The notes: a model not told the origin generated them from the letters alone. Shown: positions 36,562-46,059, counted from the stretch's first letter. The stretch: DNA of 64,000 bases from JAICXG01 sp036494545 (GCA_036494545.1 DASXOB010000022.1:310001-374000), one strand, 5' to 3'. Translations and numbers: made by a program.

Positions 36562-37575
36562 CTACGCGCGGCGCGTATTCTCTTTCAGCTCGGCGAAAAT
36601 TAAGCGGCCACCGGCGGTTTGCAGCGCGCTCGAAACAACGACCGATGCCATTCTCCCAATCAACTGTCGCGCGTGATTGACTACGATCATCGTCCCATCC
36701 GGCAGAAAGCCGACGGCCTGGTGCGCCTCGCGACCTTCCTTCACCAAGTTTAGCTCCAGCTCTTCGCCCATGATGACCGGCGGCTGCAAAGCGTGCACGA
36801 GATCGTTCAAATTCAACACCGGAACCTGCTGCAGTCTTGCCACCTGGCAGAGTGCCTGATCGTTAGTCAACAGCCGCGCCTGGAGCATTAATGCCAAACG
36901 CACGAGACGCGCGTCCACCGTCAGGTCTTCGTCCTCCGCGCTCTCGTGAATGGTGAGTTCTATCTCGCGCCCCTGCTGGAGCTGATTCAAAATCTCGAGG
37001 CCACGCCGTCCGCGTTCGCGCTTGATGCTTTCGCGCGAATCGGCCAGAAGCTGCAACTCGCCCAAAACGAAACGCGGTACAACAAGAACGCGACTGACAA
37101 AGCCCGTGGCACATAATTCCACGATTCGGCCATCGATAATAATATTGGTATCGATAACGAGTGGCTCGTGCTGGGTGGTTTCGCGGGCGAAGCGTACGTA
37201 CGGAATGATGAGAGAGAATTCGTCGCGGTTGCTACGCATGGCGAGCATCATGCCGAGGTAACCAAACGCGCAATAAACGACCAGCCGGGCGATCCACTGC
37301 ATGTCCTCCGATTGATAGCGCAAGACCTGCGAAGCGGAGAGAAGGTTGGCGAAAAACAGACCGAGAAGCAGCCCAAGCGTCGCGGAGGAGAAAGCGCGCA
37401 GAGAAAATCCTTTCAAAAGCCGATCGATCAGCACCATGACAAGACCGAAGACCAGCCCGATGAACAGACCAGGGAAAGGACTGCCGGAAGTTTGCGACGA
37501 AACCAGCAGGCCGACCGATCCGCAAAAGGTGATGAAAAGCGCCCGCAGAAGGTTAACGGTCAACTGCCGAGTCAT
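36562..37575 (-). CDS. PIN/TRAM-domain membrane protein (YacL-like)
   Basis: 337 residues. Four N-terminal TM segments, then a PIN nuclease domain (VIDTNIIIDGRIVELCATGF with the first acidic residues, VLVVPRFVLGELQLLADS, LTNDQALCQVARLQQVPVLN) and a C-terminal TRAM-like beta domain. Matches the YacL group of membrane-bound PIN-TRAM proteins found in many bacteria; function is unproven, probably RNA handling at the membrane. Next to mlaD on the same strand, 6 bases downstream. Confidence 0.85.
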   Translation of the reverse strand: MTRQLTVNLLRALFITFCGSVGLLVSSQTSGSPFPGLFIGLVFGLVMVLIDRLLKGFSLRAFSSATLGLLLGLFFANLLSASQVLRYQSEDMQWIARLVVYCAFGYLGMMLAMRSNRDEFSLIIPYVRFARETTQHEPLVIDTNIIIDGRIVELCATGFVSRVLVVPRFVLGELQLLADSRESIKRERGRRGLEILNQLQQGREIELTIHESAEDEDLTVDARLVRLALMLQARLLTNDQALCQVARLQQVPVLNLNDLVHALQPPVIMGEELELNLVKEGREAHQAVGFLPDGTMIVVNHARQLIGRMASVVVSSALQTAGGRLIFAELKENTRRA

Positions 37576-37581
37576 CAGTGC

Positions 37582-38484
37582 CTAACGAGTGCGATGTGCC
37601 GTCGGAGTAGCGGCCGGTGGCGGCGAGAATTTGACGGCACTGTCGCGATAGAAGAGCACGCCATGCTGTCGAAGGTTGCTGACGAGGGCACGGAGATCGT
37701 TTGCCACATCCTGGTTAGTTAGCAACAAGGCAAGCAACCCATTGCCCGACATGGCGGCATTCATGACGCGACCGGCCGATTGAATCGTTTTGCGCGCATC
37801 GCTCGTAACGAGCTGCAATTTATCCGCAGTCTCTTTCGCGGAGCTCATGGTCGCGTCCGCCTCTTCAATCACGCCGTCGATCTTTTTCGATGACTCGGAA
37901 AGCGATGCGGTTGTCTTGCTCAAGTTATCAAAAGTCTGTTGCAGGTGGTCCATGTTCCCTTTCGAGAAAGCCTGATTGTTAAGATGATCGACCGCGGTAT
38001 CGATCTTCGCGATCGTTCCGCGCAGGTCTTTGATCAAAGCGCCGCCTTCGTTCGTTAGGTCATCGATTCCTTTCTCCCGCGAACCCTCTAGCCGCGCGCC
38101 GTGAGCGACAAAGGCGGTAGGCGGTTTTGCTGGCGGCGTAATAGTGACAAAACGATCGCCCAACAACCCCGCGCTCCCGACGGCAAAACGGCTGTCCTGT
38201 GCGATTTTCACGTAGTCGTAAATACGCAGCGGCACATCTACCCCGCGTCCGGAGGAGACTAGCCGCGGCGGGCCCGAAACCAGTCCAACCTTGGCGCCGC
38301 CCAACAACACATCGGAGCCTTTGAGCAGTCCGCTGGCATCGGGAAAATGAACGGTGAGAGCGTAATAGGTTTTGAATCCTTCCCCCAGTCGGCCAAACTG
38401 CACCACGAGCGCCGCCAGGATCGCCAGCCCGACGGCCACGAATATTCCGACCTTTAATTCCAGCCCGCGGTCGCGTTCGTTCAT
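37582..38484 (-). CDS. mlaD: MlaD-family MCE-domain protein
   Basis: 300 residues. N-terminal TM (VGIFVAVGLAILAALVVQFG), one MCE domain (TVHFPDASGLLKGSDVLLGG, AKVGLVSGPPRL), then a long helical tail with SLSESSKKIDGVIEEADATM. A periplasmic substrate-carrying ring of the Mla/MCE lipid-transport system. The stop TAG is in a CCTAACGA copy. mlaF ends 3 bases upstream. Confidence 0.9.
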   Translation of the reverse strand: MNERDRGLELKVGIFVAVGLAILAALVVQFGRLGEGFKTYYALTVHFPDASGLLKGSDVLLGGAKVGLVSGPPRLVSSGRGVDVPLRIYDYVKIAQDSRFAVGSAGLLGDRFVTITPPAKPPTAFVAHGARLEGSREKGIDDLTNEGGALIKDLRGTIAKIDTAVDHLNNQAFSKGNMDHLQQTFDNLSKTTASLSESSKKIDGVIEEADATMSSAKETADKLQLVTSDARKTIQSAGRVMNAAMSGNGLLALLLTNQDVANDLRALVSNLRQHGVLFYRDSAVKFSPPPAATPTAHRTR

Positions 38485-38487
38485 TCG

Positions 38488-39288
38488 TTAGTCTGCCCGA
38501 GTCGAACGCCCAATCAAAAAATCCTGAATGATTGGATCGGACGACGCCTGAATTTCCTCCGGCGTACCGTGAAAGTAAATCCGGCCCTGATGCAGATAGG
38601 CAATGTAATCCCCGACATCGTAGGCGCTTTTCATATCGTGGGTCACGACCACGCTCGTGACATGGTAACGCTCCTGTAGCCGGCGGATGAGGCGATTGAT
38701 GCTGTCGGAAACGACAGGGTCAAGGCCCGAAGTCGGCTCGTCGTACAGAATACAGGAGGGTTGATTGATAATGGCACGGGCCAAGCCGACGCGTTTTTTC
38801 ATGCCGCCGCTCAGGTTCACCGGAAGCTTCTTGTCCTGCCCCTGTAGCTCAATCACCTCCAGCATCTCGGCGATTTTTTGCTGAATCACTCTGCTGTCGC
38901 GCAGACCAGCTTCCCGAAGCGGAAAGGCAATGTTTTCCTCCACTGTCATGGAATCAAAAAGCGCGCCGCCTTGAAAAAGAATACCGACTTTGCGTCGGAT
39001 GGTGGCGAGCTGGCGTTCACTCATACCGATGATATTCTGGCCGTCGATGTAAATTTCCCCTTCGTTAGGCTGCATCAGACCGAGAACGTTTTTCAGCAGC
39101 ACGCTTTTGCCACCGCCGCTGCGCCCTATAATCACGAGCGTCTCGCCCGGTGCGACCTCGAGGTCAACCCCGCGCAAGATTTCCTGCGTTCCGATGCGCT
39201 TCGTTAGGCCACGGACGGCAATCATCGGCTGGACCGGATGAACGGCAGCGCGAGCGGGGTTGGCAATGACAGCCACTTCAGGCATCAC
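38488..39288 (-). CDS. mlaF: MlaF-like ABC transporter ATPase
   Basis: 266 residues. Walker A GRSGGGKSVLLKNVL, signature LSGGMKKRVGLARAI, Walker B CILYDEPTSGLDPV and switch His in VVVTHDM. NLSGGMKK is typical of the Mkl/MlaF family that energises lipid transport with MlaE. An alternative start exists at Met22 (MIAVRGLTKRIG). Two CCTAACGA copies lie in the first 230 bases (39062 and 39201). Confidence 0.92.
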   Translation of the reverse strand: MMPEVAVIANPARAAVHPVQPMIAVRGLTKRIGTQEILRGVDLEVAPGETLVIIGRSGGGKSVLLKNVLGLMQPNEGEIYIDGQNIIGMSERQLATIRRKVGILFQGGALFDSMTVEENIAFPLREAGLRDSRVIQQKIAEMLEVIELQGQDKKLPVNLSGGMKKRVGLARAIINQPSCILYDEPTSGLDPVVSDSINRLIRRLQERYHVTSVVVTHDMKSAYDVGDYIAYLHQGRIYFHGTPEEIQASSDPIIQDFLIGRSTRAD

Positions 39289-39324
39289 GAATCCTTCCTC
39301 TCAATTCCTCAATCTCTCAACCTT

Positions 39325-40122
39325 CTACTGCCAGCCGGCTGGGAAAATGATGTTGAGAAACATGGTCAGAAAAAAATTCGAGATCAAAATCGCGAGAGAG
39401 GAGTTGACGACGGCTTCCGTCGTCGCCCTTCCTACTCCGACTGCGCCTTCGCGGCTCGTTAGGCCTTTGTGGCAACTGATCACGACGATGAGAAGGGCAA
39501 AGCAGAATCCTTTCGCGAGACCCATAACGATGTCGCGCATCAGGGTCCAGCGCACCATGTTGGCGACGTAATATGGTCCGCTAATGTCGAGCAGGTTGAC
39601 GGAGACAAAGTAAGCCGCCACCAGGCCGAAGCCGATGCACTCCGCGACGAGCAACGGCATCGAAACGATCATCGCGAGCATGCGAGGCACAACGAGATAA
39701 TCGACCGGATGTACCGCGAGCGCGCGCAAGGCATCGATTTGCTCGGTGACCTTCATCGTCCCAATCTCAGCCGACATGGCCGCGCCGACGCGACCGGTCA
39801 CCATGAGACCCGTGAGAACCGGTCCAAGCTCACGAAAGAGCGCCGCCGAAACAACCGCTCCGACACCGGAGGCAACGCCCAATTTGTTAAACTGAAAATA
39901 AGTCTGCGCTGCGAAGACCGCGCCGGTAAACCCGCCGGTAATGACGACCACGAGTTGCGAGAGCAATCCGATGTCGACCACCTGACGGAGGAACAGGCGC
40001 CAGCGCATGCGATGGGTAACCGCTGAACGCGTTGTCTCGGCCGCGAGCATAACCAGCTCGCCGAGATAAATGAAGGAAGCGAGCACGACCGCGCCGACGC
40101 TGGTAAAGAAACGAGCCAGCAT
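39325..40122 (-). CDS. mlaE: MlaE-family lipid ABC permease
   Basis: 265 residues, about 6 TM segments. Contains FTGAVFAAQTYFQFNKLGV and VLTGLMVTGRVGAAMSAEIG, the permease signature of the MlaE/TTG2B family. Inner-membrane part of the mlaE-mlaF-mlaD transporter for phospholipids between inner and outer membranes; first gene of the operon. Confidence 0.92.
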   Translation of the reverse strand: MLARFFTSVGAVVLASFIYLGELVMLAAETTRSAVTHRMRWRLFLRQVVDIGLLSQLVVVITGGFTGAVFAAQTYFQFNKLGVASGVGAVVSAALFRELGPVLTGLMVTGRVGAAMSAEIGTMKVTEQIDALRALAVHPVDYLVVPRMLAMIVSMPLLVAECIGFGLVAAYFVSVNLLDISGPYYVANMVRWTLMRDIVMGLAKGFCFALLIVVISCHKGLTSREGAVGVGRATTEAVVNSSLAILISNFFLTMFLNIIFPAGWQ

Positions 40123-40160
40123 ATTGCCTTAATTTGGCGAGCACGGTGACCCGTACCGGA

Positions 40161-40440
40161 TCAAACGAGCCAAAGCCGTGCGTTGGGACGCGGTCGCAGT
40201 TCCGATAGAATCGCGCCATCGTTCGACGGCTTTAGACCGAGCTTGATAAAACGGTTGCAAAATTTCCGGCGAGTAATCGTCGGCTCGTCCAAGTCGAGAT
40301 AAACGATCTCCTGATTGCCCCGCAACTTGAACCCAGAGTTGGGAGAGACTCCAACTCATCATCCCGCTTGAAAATCTTGTTTAGATCGCGTCCCACGGCG
40401 GCGTAAAGTTCCAGTTCGGTTATCTTGGGTGGAGCGATTG
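40161..40440 (-). pseudogene. Possible frameshifted short gene upstream of mlaE
   Basis: Two minus-strand frames read well in turn: ITELELYAAVGRDLNKIF down to about 40355, then, after a one-base shift, GFKLRGNQEIVYLDLDEP and FCNRFIKLGLKPSND to a stop at 40161. The two parts together would give a protein of about 90 residues. Two in-frame TGA codons at 40356-40361 block the second frame upstream. No family is recognised, and a third frame is also open, so this could be non-coding. Confidence 0.3.
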
Positions 40441-40472
40441 TAAGCAGCACCCAACGGCGATGCAAAAATGAA

Positions 40473-40973
40473 ATGAAACGCAGGGGAGACCACAACAGCG
40501 GCCGTGTTCACTGGATAGTGTCCCTTTTGCTTGGTCTGCTTTTTTTCCCCGGTTGCCAGACCACGTCCAACAACATTACCGAACAGCGTCTCGCCATGAC
40601 GGCGCGCATCCAAACGGAGCCGCCGGGCAATTACTTCATTGGTCGTCGTTACTTTAAGCCGGAGTTTCATTTCTGGGGATACGTGCGACATCCGGGTCAG
40701 CCATGGTCTACCGCGCAACTGGTTGTGCTAAACGAAAACCAGAAGCTGGCTCCCGATCGCGCGCAACGCCAATTTGGGTTCGACAACAATTACGAATACA
40801 AACTCTATGGCCACTTTAGCGGCGACAAAGTCTACGAACTGGTGAGCAATCGTTTCTTGCCTGAGTTCGTGCTCCAGGATTACGAGTTGATCTCAACTCA
40901 GCCGCCGCCGATTTTTCCAAGTCAGGTCTATCGACGCCCAGTCGATAATTGGATTGTCGAACAACCTCAGTGA
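40473..40973 (+). CDS. Lipoprotein, first of a tandem pair
   Basis: 166 residues from ATG 40473 (MKRRGDHN, then a signal with LLLGLLFFPGC). The mature part contains YFIGRRYFKPEFHFWGYV and RHPGQPWSTAQLVVLNENQK, EYKLYGHFSGDKVYE and QPPPIFPSQVY. No family is recognised. The next gene encodes a paralogue with clear identity along its whole length. Probably anchored in the outer membrane. Confidence 0.7.
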   Translation: MKRRGDHNSGRVHWIVSLLLGLLFFPGCQTTSNNITEQRLAMTARIQTEPPGNYFIGRRYFKPEFHFWGYVRHPGQPWSTAQLVVLNENQKLAPDRAQRQFGFDNNYEYKLYGHFSGDKVYELVSNRFLPEFVLQDYELISTQPPPIFPSQVYRRPVDNWIVEQPQ

Positions 40974-41042
40974 AGGATCCCTTGTTGTCTGCATTGCGAG
41001 GAAACGCAAGCTGCGATACATCATGCCGTCCGCTCATGCCCA

Positions 41043-41522
41043 ATGAAGATGCGCCTGCTCCGGTCTCTCTCGTTGCTCGCTAATCTAATTCTCCTCGCCG
41101 GCTGCGAGACGGTGCCGCAAGGAATCCAGGAGGCGCGTGTCGCCATGGCAGCGCGCATCCAGGCGGAGCCGCCAGGCAATTACTTCGTCGGCCGTCGCTA
41201 TTACAAGCCCGACTACAAATTCTGGGGTTATGTCCGACGACCGGGTCAACCCTGGAGCACGGCAGAGCTGGTGATGCTGAATGAAAATCAGAAGCTCGCG
41301 CCTGACCGTGAACAACTGAATTTCGGTTCCGACAACAATTACGAATACAAACTCCTTGGCTACTTCAGCGGGGACAAGATTTACGAGCCGGCGAGCAATG
41401 GAATTTATCCGGAATTTGTCCTCAAGGGTTACGAGCTGGTCTCGACTAATCCACCGCCGATTTTCAAAAGCCAGTTTCACGGTTCCGGTGACAACCGCTA
41501 TCAAATCGAGAAGCCGGAATAA
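41043..41522 (+). CDS. Lipoprotein, second of a tandem pair
   Basis: 159 residues. Signal peptide with LLANLILLAGC, then YFVGRRYYKPDYKFWGYV, RRPGQPWSTAELVMLNENQK, EYKLLGYFSGDKIYE and NPPPIFKSQF, matching the previous gene block for block. This is recent tandem duplication of a lipoprotein of unknown function. The signal regions are less similar than the mature parts. Confidence 0.72.
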   Translation: MKMRLLRSLSLLANLILLAGCETVPQGIQEARVAMAARIQAEPPGNYFVGRRYYKPDYKFWGYVRRPGQPWSTAELVMLNENQKLAPDREQLNFGSDNNYEYKLLGYFSGDKIYEPASNGIYPEFVLKGYELVSTNPPPIFKSQFHGSGDNRYQIEKPE

Positions 41523-41568
41523 CCCGTCGGGGACCGGTCTGACGAAAGCGGGACCGCCGAAGGATAAG

Positions 41569-42441
41569 TTGGTCGACGAATTCCGAACTTTTCTCGAGAT
41601 CGAGCGTAATGCGTCGCCACGAACGCTCCGAATCTACGGCGAAGCATTGCGCAACTTTCGCGAATGGAGCGGCGCAATCGATTGGCTGAAATGCGCGCCG
41701 CAACATTTTCGCGATTACCTCTTCGATTTGATGAAGCGGGAACAGGCGCGCTCTTATGTCCGCCTGCAGTTTTCGGCTCTGCGCAGCTTTTATCGTTATC
41801 TCGCGGCGCGAAATTACCTAACGAATAATCCGGTGCGCGAAGTGCGGATGCCGAAGATGGACAAAAGATTGCCGCTCGTCCTGACGCAGGAGCAGATCAA
41901 CGAACTGCTCGCCGCACCTCTGCAAGTGAAGAAACCAAAGAGCGCGCCGATCTGGATGCCACAGCGCGATGCAGCCATCATGGAATTGTTTTACAGCAGT
42001 GGGCTTCGCCTGGCCGAGCTTACTTCTCTCAACGTGAACGATCTCGATATTTACACCGAATCGGTCCGAGTCCTGGGGAAGGGAAAGAAGGAGCGCGTTT
42101 GCCCGGTGGGCTCGCCCGCGCTGGAAGCAATTTCGCGCTATCGCGCAGCCGCGAATGTGCATAGCGGACCGCTTTTTCTGAACAAGGCGCGCCGGAGAAT
42201 TTCTACGCGTTCAATCTGGCTCGTGCTGAAACGCTATCTGCGCCACATCTCGATTCCCATCTCGGTTAGTCCGCACAAGCTGCGACATTCGTTCGCTACG
42301 CATCTGCTCGATAACGGGGCGGACTTGCGGAGCGTCCAGTCGTTGCTAGGCCATGCCAGTCTTTCTACGACGCAGATCTACACCCACGTCACGACCGAGC
42401 GGTTGAAGAAGGCCTATCTCGAGGCTCACCCCCGCGCCTAA
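41569..42441 (+). CDS. xerC: Tyrosine recombinase XerC/XerD
   Basis: 290 residues from TTG 41569, preceded by AAGGAT at a good spacing; earlier in-frame codons lie inside the lipoprotein gene. N-terminal SAM-like domain (FRTFLEIERNASPRTLRIYG), catalytic domain with SSGLRLAELTSLN (Arg I), GKGKKERVCPVG (Lys), HKLRHSFATHLLDNGADL (His-x-x-Arg) and LGHASLSTTQIYTH (His and Tyr). Resolves chromosome dimers at dif with its partner. Length and context point to a housekeeping Xer rather than a phage or integron integrase. The stop TAA is in a GCCTAACGA copy. Confidence 0.88.
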   Translation: MVDEFRTFLEIERNASPRTLRIYGEALRNFREWSGAIDWLKCAPQHFRDYLFDLMKREQARSYVRLQFSALRSFYRYLAARNYLTNNPVREVRMPKMDKRLPLVLTQEQINELLAAPLQVKKPKSAPIWMPQRDAAIMELFYSSGLRLAELTSLNVNDLDIYTESVRVLGKGKKERVCPVGSPALEAISRYRAAANVHSGPLFLNKARRRISTRSIWLVLKRYLRHISIPISVSPHKLRHSFATHLLDNGADLRSVQSLLGHASLSTTQIYTHVTTERLKKAYLEAHPRA

Positions 42442-42462
42442 CGAACACGAGGTTATCTCGCC

Positions 42463-44940
42463 TTAGCTTGCGCTCGCCGGAGCGCTTTGTTGTGGCTCGG
42501 CCGCCTTGAAGACGAGCTTGCCGCCGTCGACCGTAACGTGCACCAGATCGCCCGCCTTCACGCCGCCACGAAGGAGTTCTTCGGCGAGCGGGTCCTCCAG
42601 ATAGCGCTCGACCGCTCGCCGCATGGGACGCGCGCCATAGGTCGGATCGTAGCCTTTTTCGATCACGAACTCGTGCGCTGCCTGATCGAGTTCGATCTCA
42701 ATCTCTTTCATCTGGAGACGCCGCTTCACTTTGTTCACCTCGAGATCGACGATCTTCATCAAGTCGAATTTTCCGAGGGTGTGGAAAACGATGATCTCAT
42801 CGAGGCGGTTCAAAAACTCCGGCTTAAAGACGCGCTTTGTTTCCTCGAGAATTTTCTCGCGCATCGTCTCGTAATCAGCCGTGTCGCGCGGAGCACCAAA
42901 GCCCATCACGGTTTGTCTCTTGATCAACTCGGCCCCAACATTTGAGGTCATGATGATGATCGTGTTCCGGAAATCGATCTTCCGGCCTAACGAGTCGGTG
43001 ATCTTGCCTTCCTCCAAAATCTGGAGAAGGAGATGCATCACGTCGGGGTGCGCCTTTTCGATTTCATCAAAGAGCACGACTGAGTATGGTCGACGCCGGA
43101 CAGCTTCGGAAAGTTGCCCGCCCTCCTCGTAGCCGACGTAGCCTGGCGGTGAGCCGATCAAACGCGAGGCGGTGAATTTTTCCATGTATTCCGACATGTC
43201 GATTTGGATGAGTGCGTCGGAGTCGCCAAACATGAACTCGGCCAGGGTGCGGGCGAGAAAAGTCTTGCCCACCCCAGTCGGACCGAGGAAAACGAACGAG
43301 CCGATCGGGCGACGCGGATCTTTCAGGTCAGCGCGAGAGCGACGCAACGCTTTGCTAATCGCGGCCACCGCTTCATCCTGGCCGATGACGCGCTGTTTGA
43401 TCTCGCCTTCCATGGCAAGGAGCTTGGCGGTTTCCTTCTGCTCCATCTTCTGGAGCGGAACACCCGTTACCTTCGAGATGATGTGCATCATGTCGTCAGC
43501 GGTAACGAGCACTTCCTTTTCTTCCCGTTGCTCGCGCCATTCGCCCAGGATGCGTTCCAATTTTTCCTTGGCCTGTTTTTCCTTGTCGCGGAGTGCGGCG
43601 GCTTTTTCGAAGTCCTGAGCCTTGATCGCCGCTTCCTTGTCCACGCGGATATCTTCAATCTCCTTCTCAATTTCCTTCACGTCGGGCGGGCGTGTCATGG
43701 CATTGATGCGCGCGCGCGCGCCCGCTTCGTCCATAACGTCGATTGCTTTGTCGGGCAGGAAACGTCCGGTGATATAACGCTCGGAGAGTTTCACTGCCTG
43801 CTCGAGCGCCTCGTCTGTCAGCTTCGCCTTGTGATGCGCCTCGTATTTAGGACGCAGACCCTTCAGAATCAGGATCGCCTCATCGATCGTGGGCGCTTCC
43901 ACTTTCACGGTCTGGAAACGACGTTCGAGGGCGGCGTCTTTCTCGATGTATTTGCGATACTCATTGAGCGTCGTCGCGCCGACGCACTGTAATTCGCCGC
44001 GGCTGAGCGCGGGCTTGATGATATTGCTTGCATCCATCGCGCCTTCGGCGGAACCGGCGCCAACAATGGTGTGCAATTCATCGATGAAAAGGATGACATT
44101 TTTTGAGCGGCGAATTTCATCCATGACGGCCTTGATGCGCTCTTCGAACTGTCCGCGGTATTTTGTGCCGGCGACCATCAGCGCAAGGTCAAGCGTCACG
44201 ACTTTCTTTTCGCGCAAAAGTTCCGGGACATTGCCGTTGGCAATCTCCTGAGCAAGGCCTTCGACGATCGCGGTTTTGCCGACACCCGCTTCGCCTAACA
44301 ACACCGGATTATTCTTGGTCCGGCGGCAGAGCACCTGGATAACGCGCTCGATTTCGTTATGCCGACCGATCACTGGATCGAGCTCACCCTTCTTCGCAAG
44401 ATCAGTCAGGTCGCGGCCAAAGGCGCGCAATGCCGGTGTCTTCACGTCTTTCTTACCGCTGCCTTCGGTCGCGCCCATCTCTGGATCGCTGTCCGGCGGC
44501 GTGAAATTTGGATCGAGTTCCTTCAGGATTTCATTCCGCGTCCGTTCGATATCGACTTCCAGGCTCTTCAAGACGCGCGCGGCAACACCTTCGCCTTCGC
44601 GCAAAAGCCCGAGCAAAATGTGTTCGGTGCCGACATAAGAGTGGTTGAGGGCGCGCGCTTCCTTGCCCGCGAGCGCGAGCACCTTTTTGACCCGCGGCGT
44701 GTAAGGAATGTTGCCGACCATCTTGGTTTCCGGACCAGAACCGACCTGTTTCTCGACCTCCATCCGCACCGTCTCGAGGTCGAGCCCCATTTTCTGGAGC
44801 ACGTTGACAGCAACACCCTGACCGAGCTTGATCAGCCCGAGGAGGAGATGTTCAGTGCCGACATAATTATGATTGAAGCGATCTGCTTCTTTGCGAGCCA
44901 ACGCCAGAACCTGCTGCGCCCGCGGAGTGAAATTATTCAT
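42463..44940 (-). CDS. clpC: ClpC-type AAA+ chaperone with UVR domain
   Basis: 825 residues. Double Clp N-domain (QQVLALARKEADRFNHNYVG and KVLALAGKEARALNHSYVG), AAA-1 Walker A GEAGVGKTAIVEG, a middle UVR segment (AIKAQDFEKAAALRDKEKQA), AAA-2 Walker A GPTGVGKTFLARTLAEFMFG, and the ClpP-docking loop VMGFG. Unfolds substrates for ClpP; UVR domains in this family contact McsA/McsB-type adaptors. Its start overlaps mcsB by 8 bases. Confidence 0.95.
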   Translation of the reverse strand: MNNFTPRAQQVLALARKEADRFNHNYVGTEHLLLGLIKLGQGVAVNVLQKMGLDLETVRMEVEKQVGSGPETKMVGNIPYTPRVKKVLALAGKEARALNHSYVGTEHILLGLLREGEGVAARVLKSLEVDIERTRNEILKELDPNFTPPDSDPEMGATEGSGKKDVKTPALRAFGRDLTDLAKKGELDPVIGRHNEIERVIQVLCRRTKNNPVLLGEAGVGKTAIVEGLAQEIANGNVPELLREKKVVTLDLALMVAGTKYRGQFEERIKAVMDEIRRSKNVILFIDELHTIVGAGSAEGAMDASNIIKPALSRGELQCVGATTLNEYRKYIEKDAALERRFQTVKVEAPTIDEAILILKGLRPKYEAHHKAKLTDEALEQAVKLSERYITGRFLPDKAIDVMDEAGARARINAMTRPPDVKEIEKEIEDIRVDKEAAIKAQDFEKAAALRDKEKQAKEKLERILGEWREQREEKEVLVTADDMMHIISKVTGVPLQKMEQKETAKLLAMEGEIKQRVIGQDEAVAAISKALRRSRADLKDPRRPIGSFVFLGPTGVGKTFLARTLAEFMFGDSDALIQIDMSEYMEKFTASRLIGSPPGYVGYEEGGQLSEAVRRRPYSVVLFDEIEKAHPDVMHLLLQILEEGKITDSLGRKIDFRNTIIIMTSNVGAELIKRQTVMGFGAPRDTADYETMREKILEETKRVFKPEFLNRLDEIIVFHTLGKFDLMKIVDLEVNKVKRRLQMKEIEIELDQAAHEFVIEKGYDPTYGARPMRRAVERYLEDPLAEELLRGGVKAGDLVHVTVDGGKLVFKAAEPQQSAPASAS

Positions 44941-46057
44941 GTTGATTTGGTTCGATCGAGCCGTTTCCTTCGGGCTCGCGCGCCACTTTACCCATATCAG
45001 GTTTAGGAAATAGTTTCAAACGAGCCCGGATAATCTCGGCGCGTAGAAAGTCGCGTTCTTCGGCATTGAGTTTTTGCTGAGAGGTTTTTTGCAAGTGGGC
45101 AGGTTGGGTCTCGATGAACAGCTCGTCGATTGGGAATCTTCGCTCTTCTGGAAACGCGCCGAGATCGACTCCGAGCTTCATGATCGACAACAGATTGAGT
45201 GCCTCTTTCGAGGTCATGGCGTGGGCATAGGTGAGCACACCGTATGCCCGGCCGATTTGGTCCCAAAGCGTATCGGGTTTTTTCTGGATCAACATCTGTC
45301 TGGCATCGTGTTCCTTCTCGATGATGGTCTCGATCACCTTCGTTAGGCGGGCAATGATTTCTTCTTCCTTTTCGCCTAACGTTGTCTGGTTCGAAATCTG
45401 GAAGAGATTGCCCATTGCTTCGGTGCCTTCGCCGTAAAGACCACGGACCGCGAGACCAATCTTGTTCACGGCTTGAATGACCTGGTTGATCAGATCGCTC
45501 AGTACCAAACCCGGCAAATGCAACATGGCTGAAGCACGCATGCCGGTCCCAACATTGGTGGGGCAGGCGGTGAGATAGCCGAGCCGCTGATCGTAGGCAA
45601 TGTCGAGCTTGCTCTCAAGCGTGCTGTCGACTTTATCAACGAGTTTGAAGGCACTCTTGAGCTGCAATCCCGAACGAATCGCCTGCATCCGCAAATGATC
45701 CTCCTCGTTAATCATGATGCTGAGGGTTTGTTTGCGATTCATGATCACGGCACTGCCGACGCCCTTCGCCGCGTGTTCACGGCTGATGAGATGGCGTTCG
45801 ACCAAGACCTGCTTTTCGAGCGCGGAAAGATCCTGCAGTAACTCCGAGAAGGAGTCCTGCATCTCGGTCAGTTCTTCGACGTGCGGCTTGATCTGCTCAA
45901 GAATTTGCGTGCGCTCAGCTTTCTTCGCCCAGCCGGGAAAAGCGCGATCGCGCAGGTTGCGCGCAAGGCGCACCCGACTGCTGACTACGATCTGGTGATG
46001 CGGACCTTCGCCGCGCAGCCATTCGCCAGCGCTGCTCATGACCTGGGAAAATTTCAT
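44933..46057 (-). CDS. mcsB: Protein-arginine kinase McsB
   Basis: 374 residues, ATP:guanido phosphotransferase fold. Signature CPTNVGTGMRASAMLHLPGL, opening VVSSRVRLARNLRDRAFPGW, and the phospho-arginine-sensing RDxxRA motif as ERDFLRAEII near the C-terminus. In Bacillus it phosphorylates Arg residues to mark proteins for ClpCP. Here it is encoded between mcsA and clpC, so the same route is likely. A 9-bp inverted CGTTAGGCG/CGCCTAACG pair sits at 45341-45381 in the coding sequence. Confidence 0.92.
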   Translation of the reverse strand: MKFSQVMSSAGEWLRGEGPHHQIVVSSRVRLARNLRDRAFPGWAKKAERTQILEQIKPHVEELTEMQDSFSELLQDLSALEKQVLVERHLISREHAAKGVGSAVIMNRKQTLSIMINEEDHLRMQAIRSGLQLKSAFKLVDKVDSTLESKLDIAYDQRLGYLTACPTNVGTGMRASAMLHLPGLVLSDLINQVIQAVNKIGLAVRGLYGEGTEAMGNLFQISNQTTLGEKEEEIIARLTKVIETIIEKEHDARQMLIQKKPDTLWDQIGRAYGVLTYAHAMTSKEALNLLSIMKLGVDLGAFPEERRFPIDELFIETQPAHLQKTSQQKLNAEERDFLRAEIIRARLKLFPKPDMGKVAREPEGNGSIEPNQHE

Positions 46058-46059
46058 TC

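Noticed and set aside
41569..42441. Phage or integron integrase marking a mobile element
   Set aside because: Length, motifs and setting fit a housekeeping Xer recombinase; no att repeats, cargo genes or tRNA boundary were found nearby.
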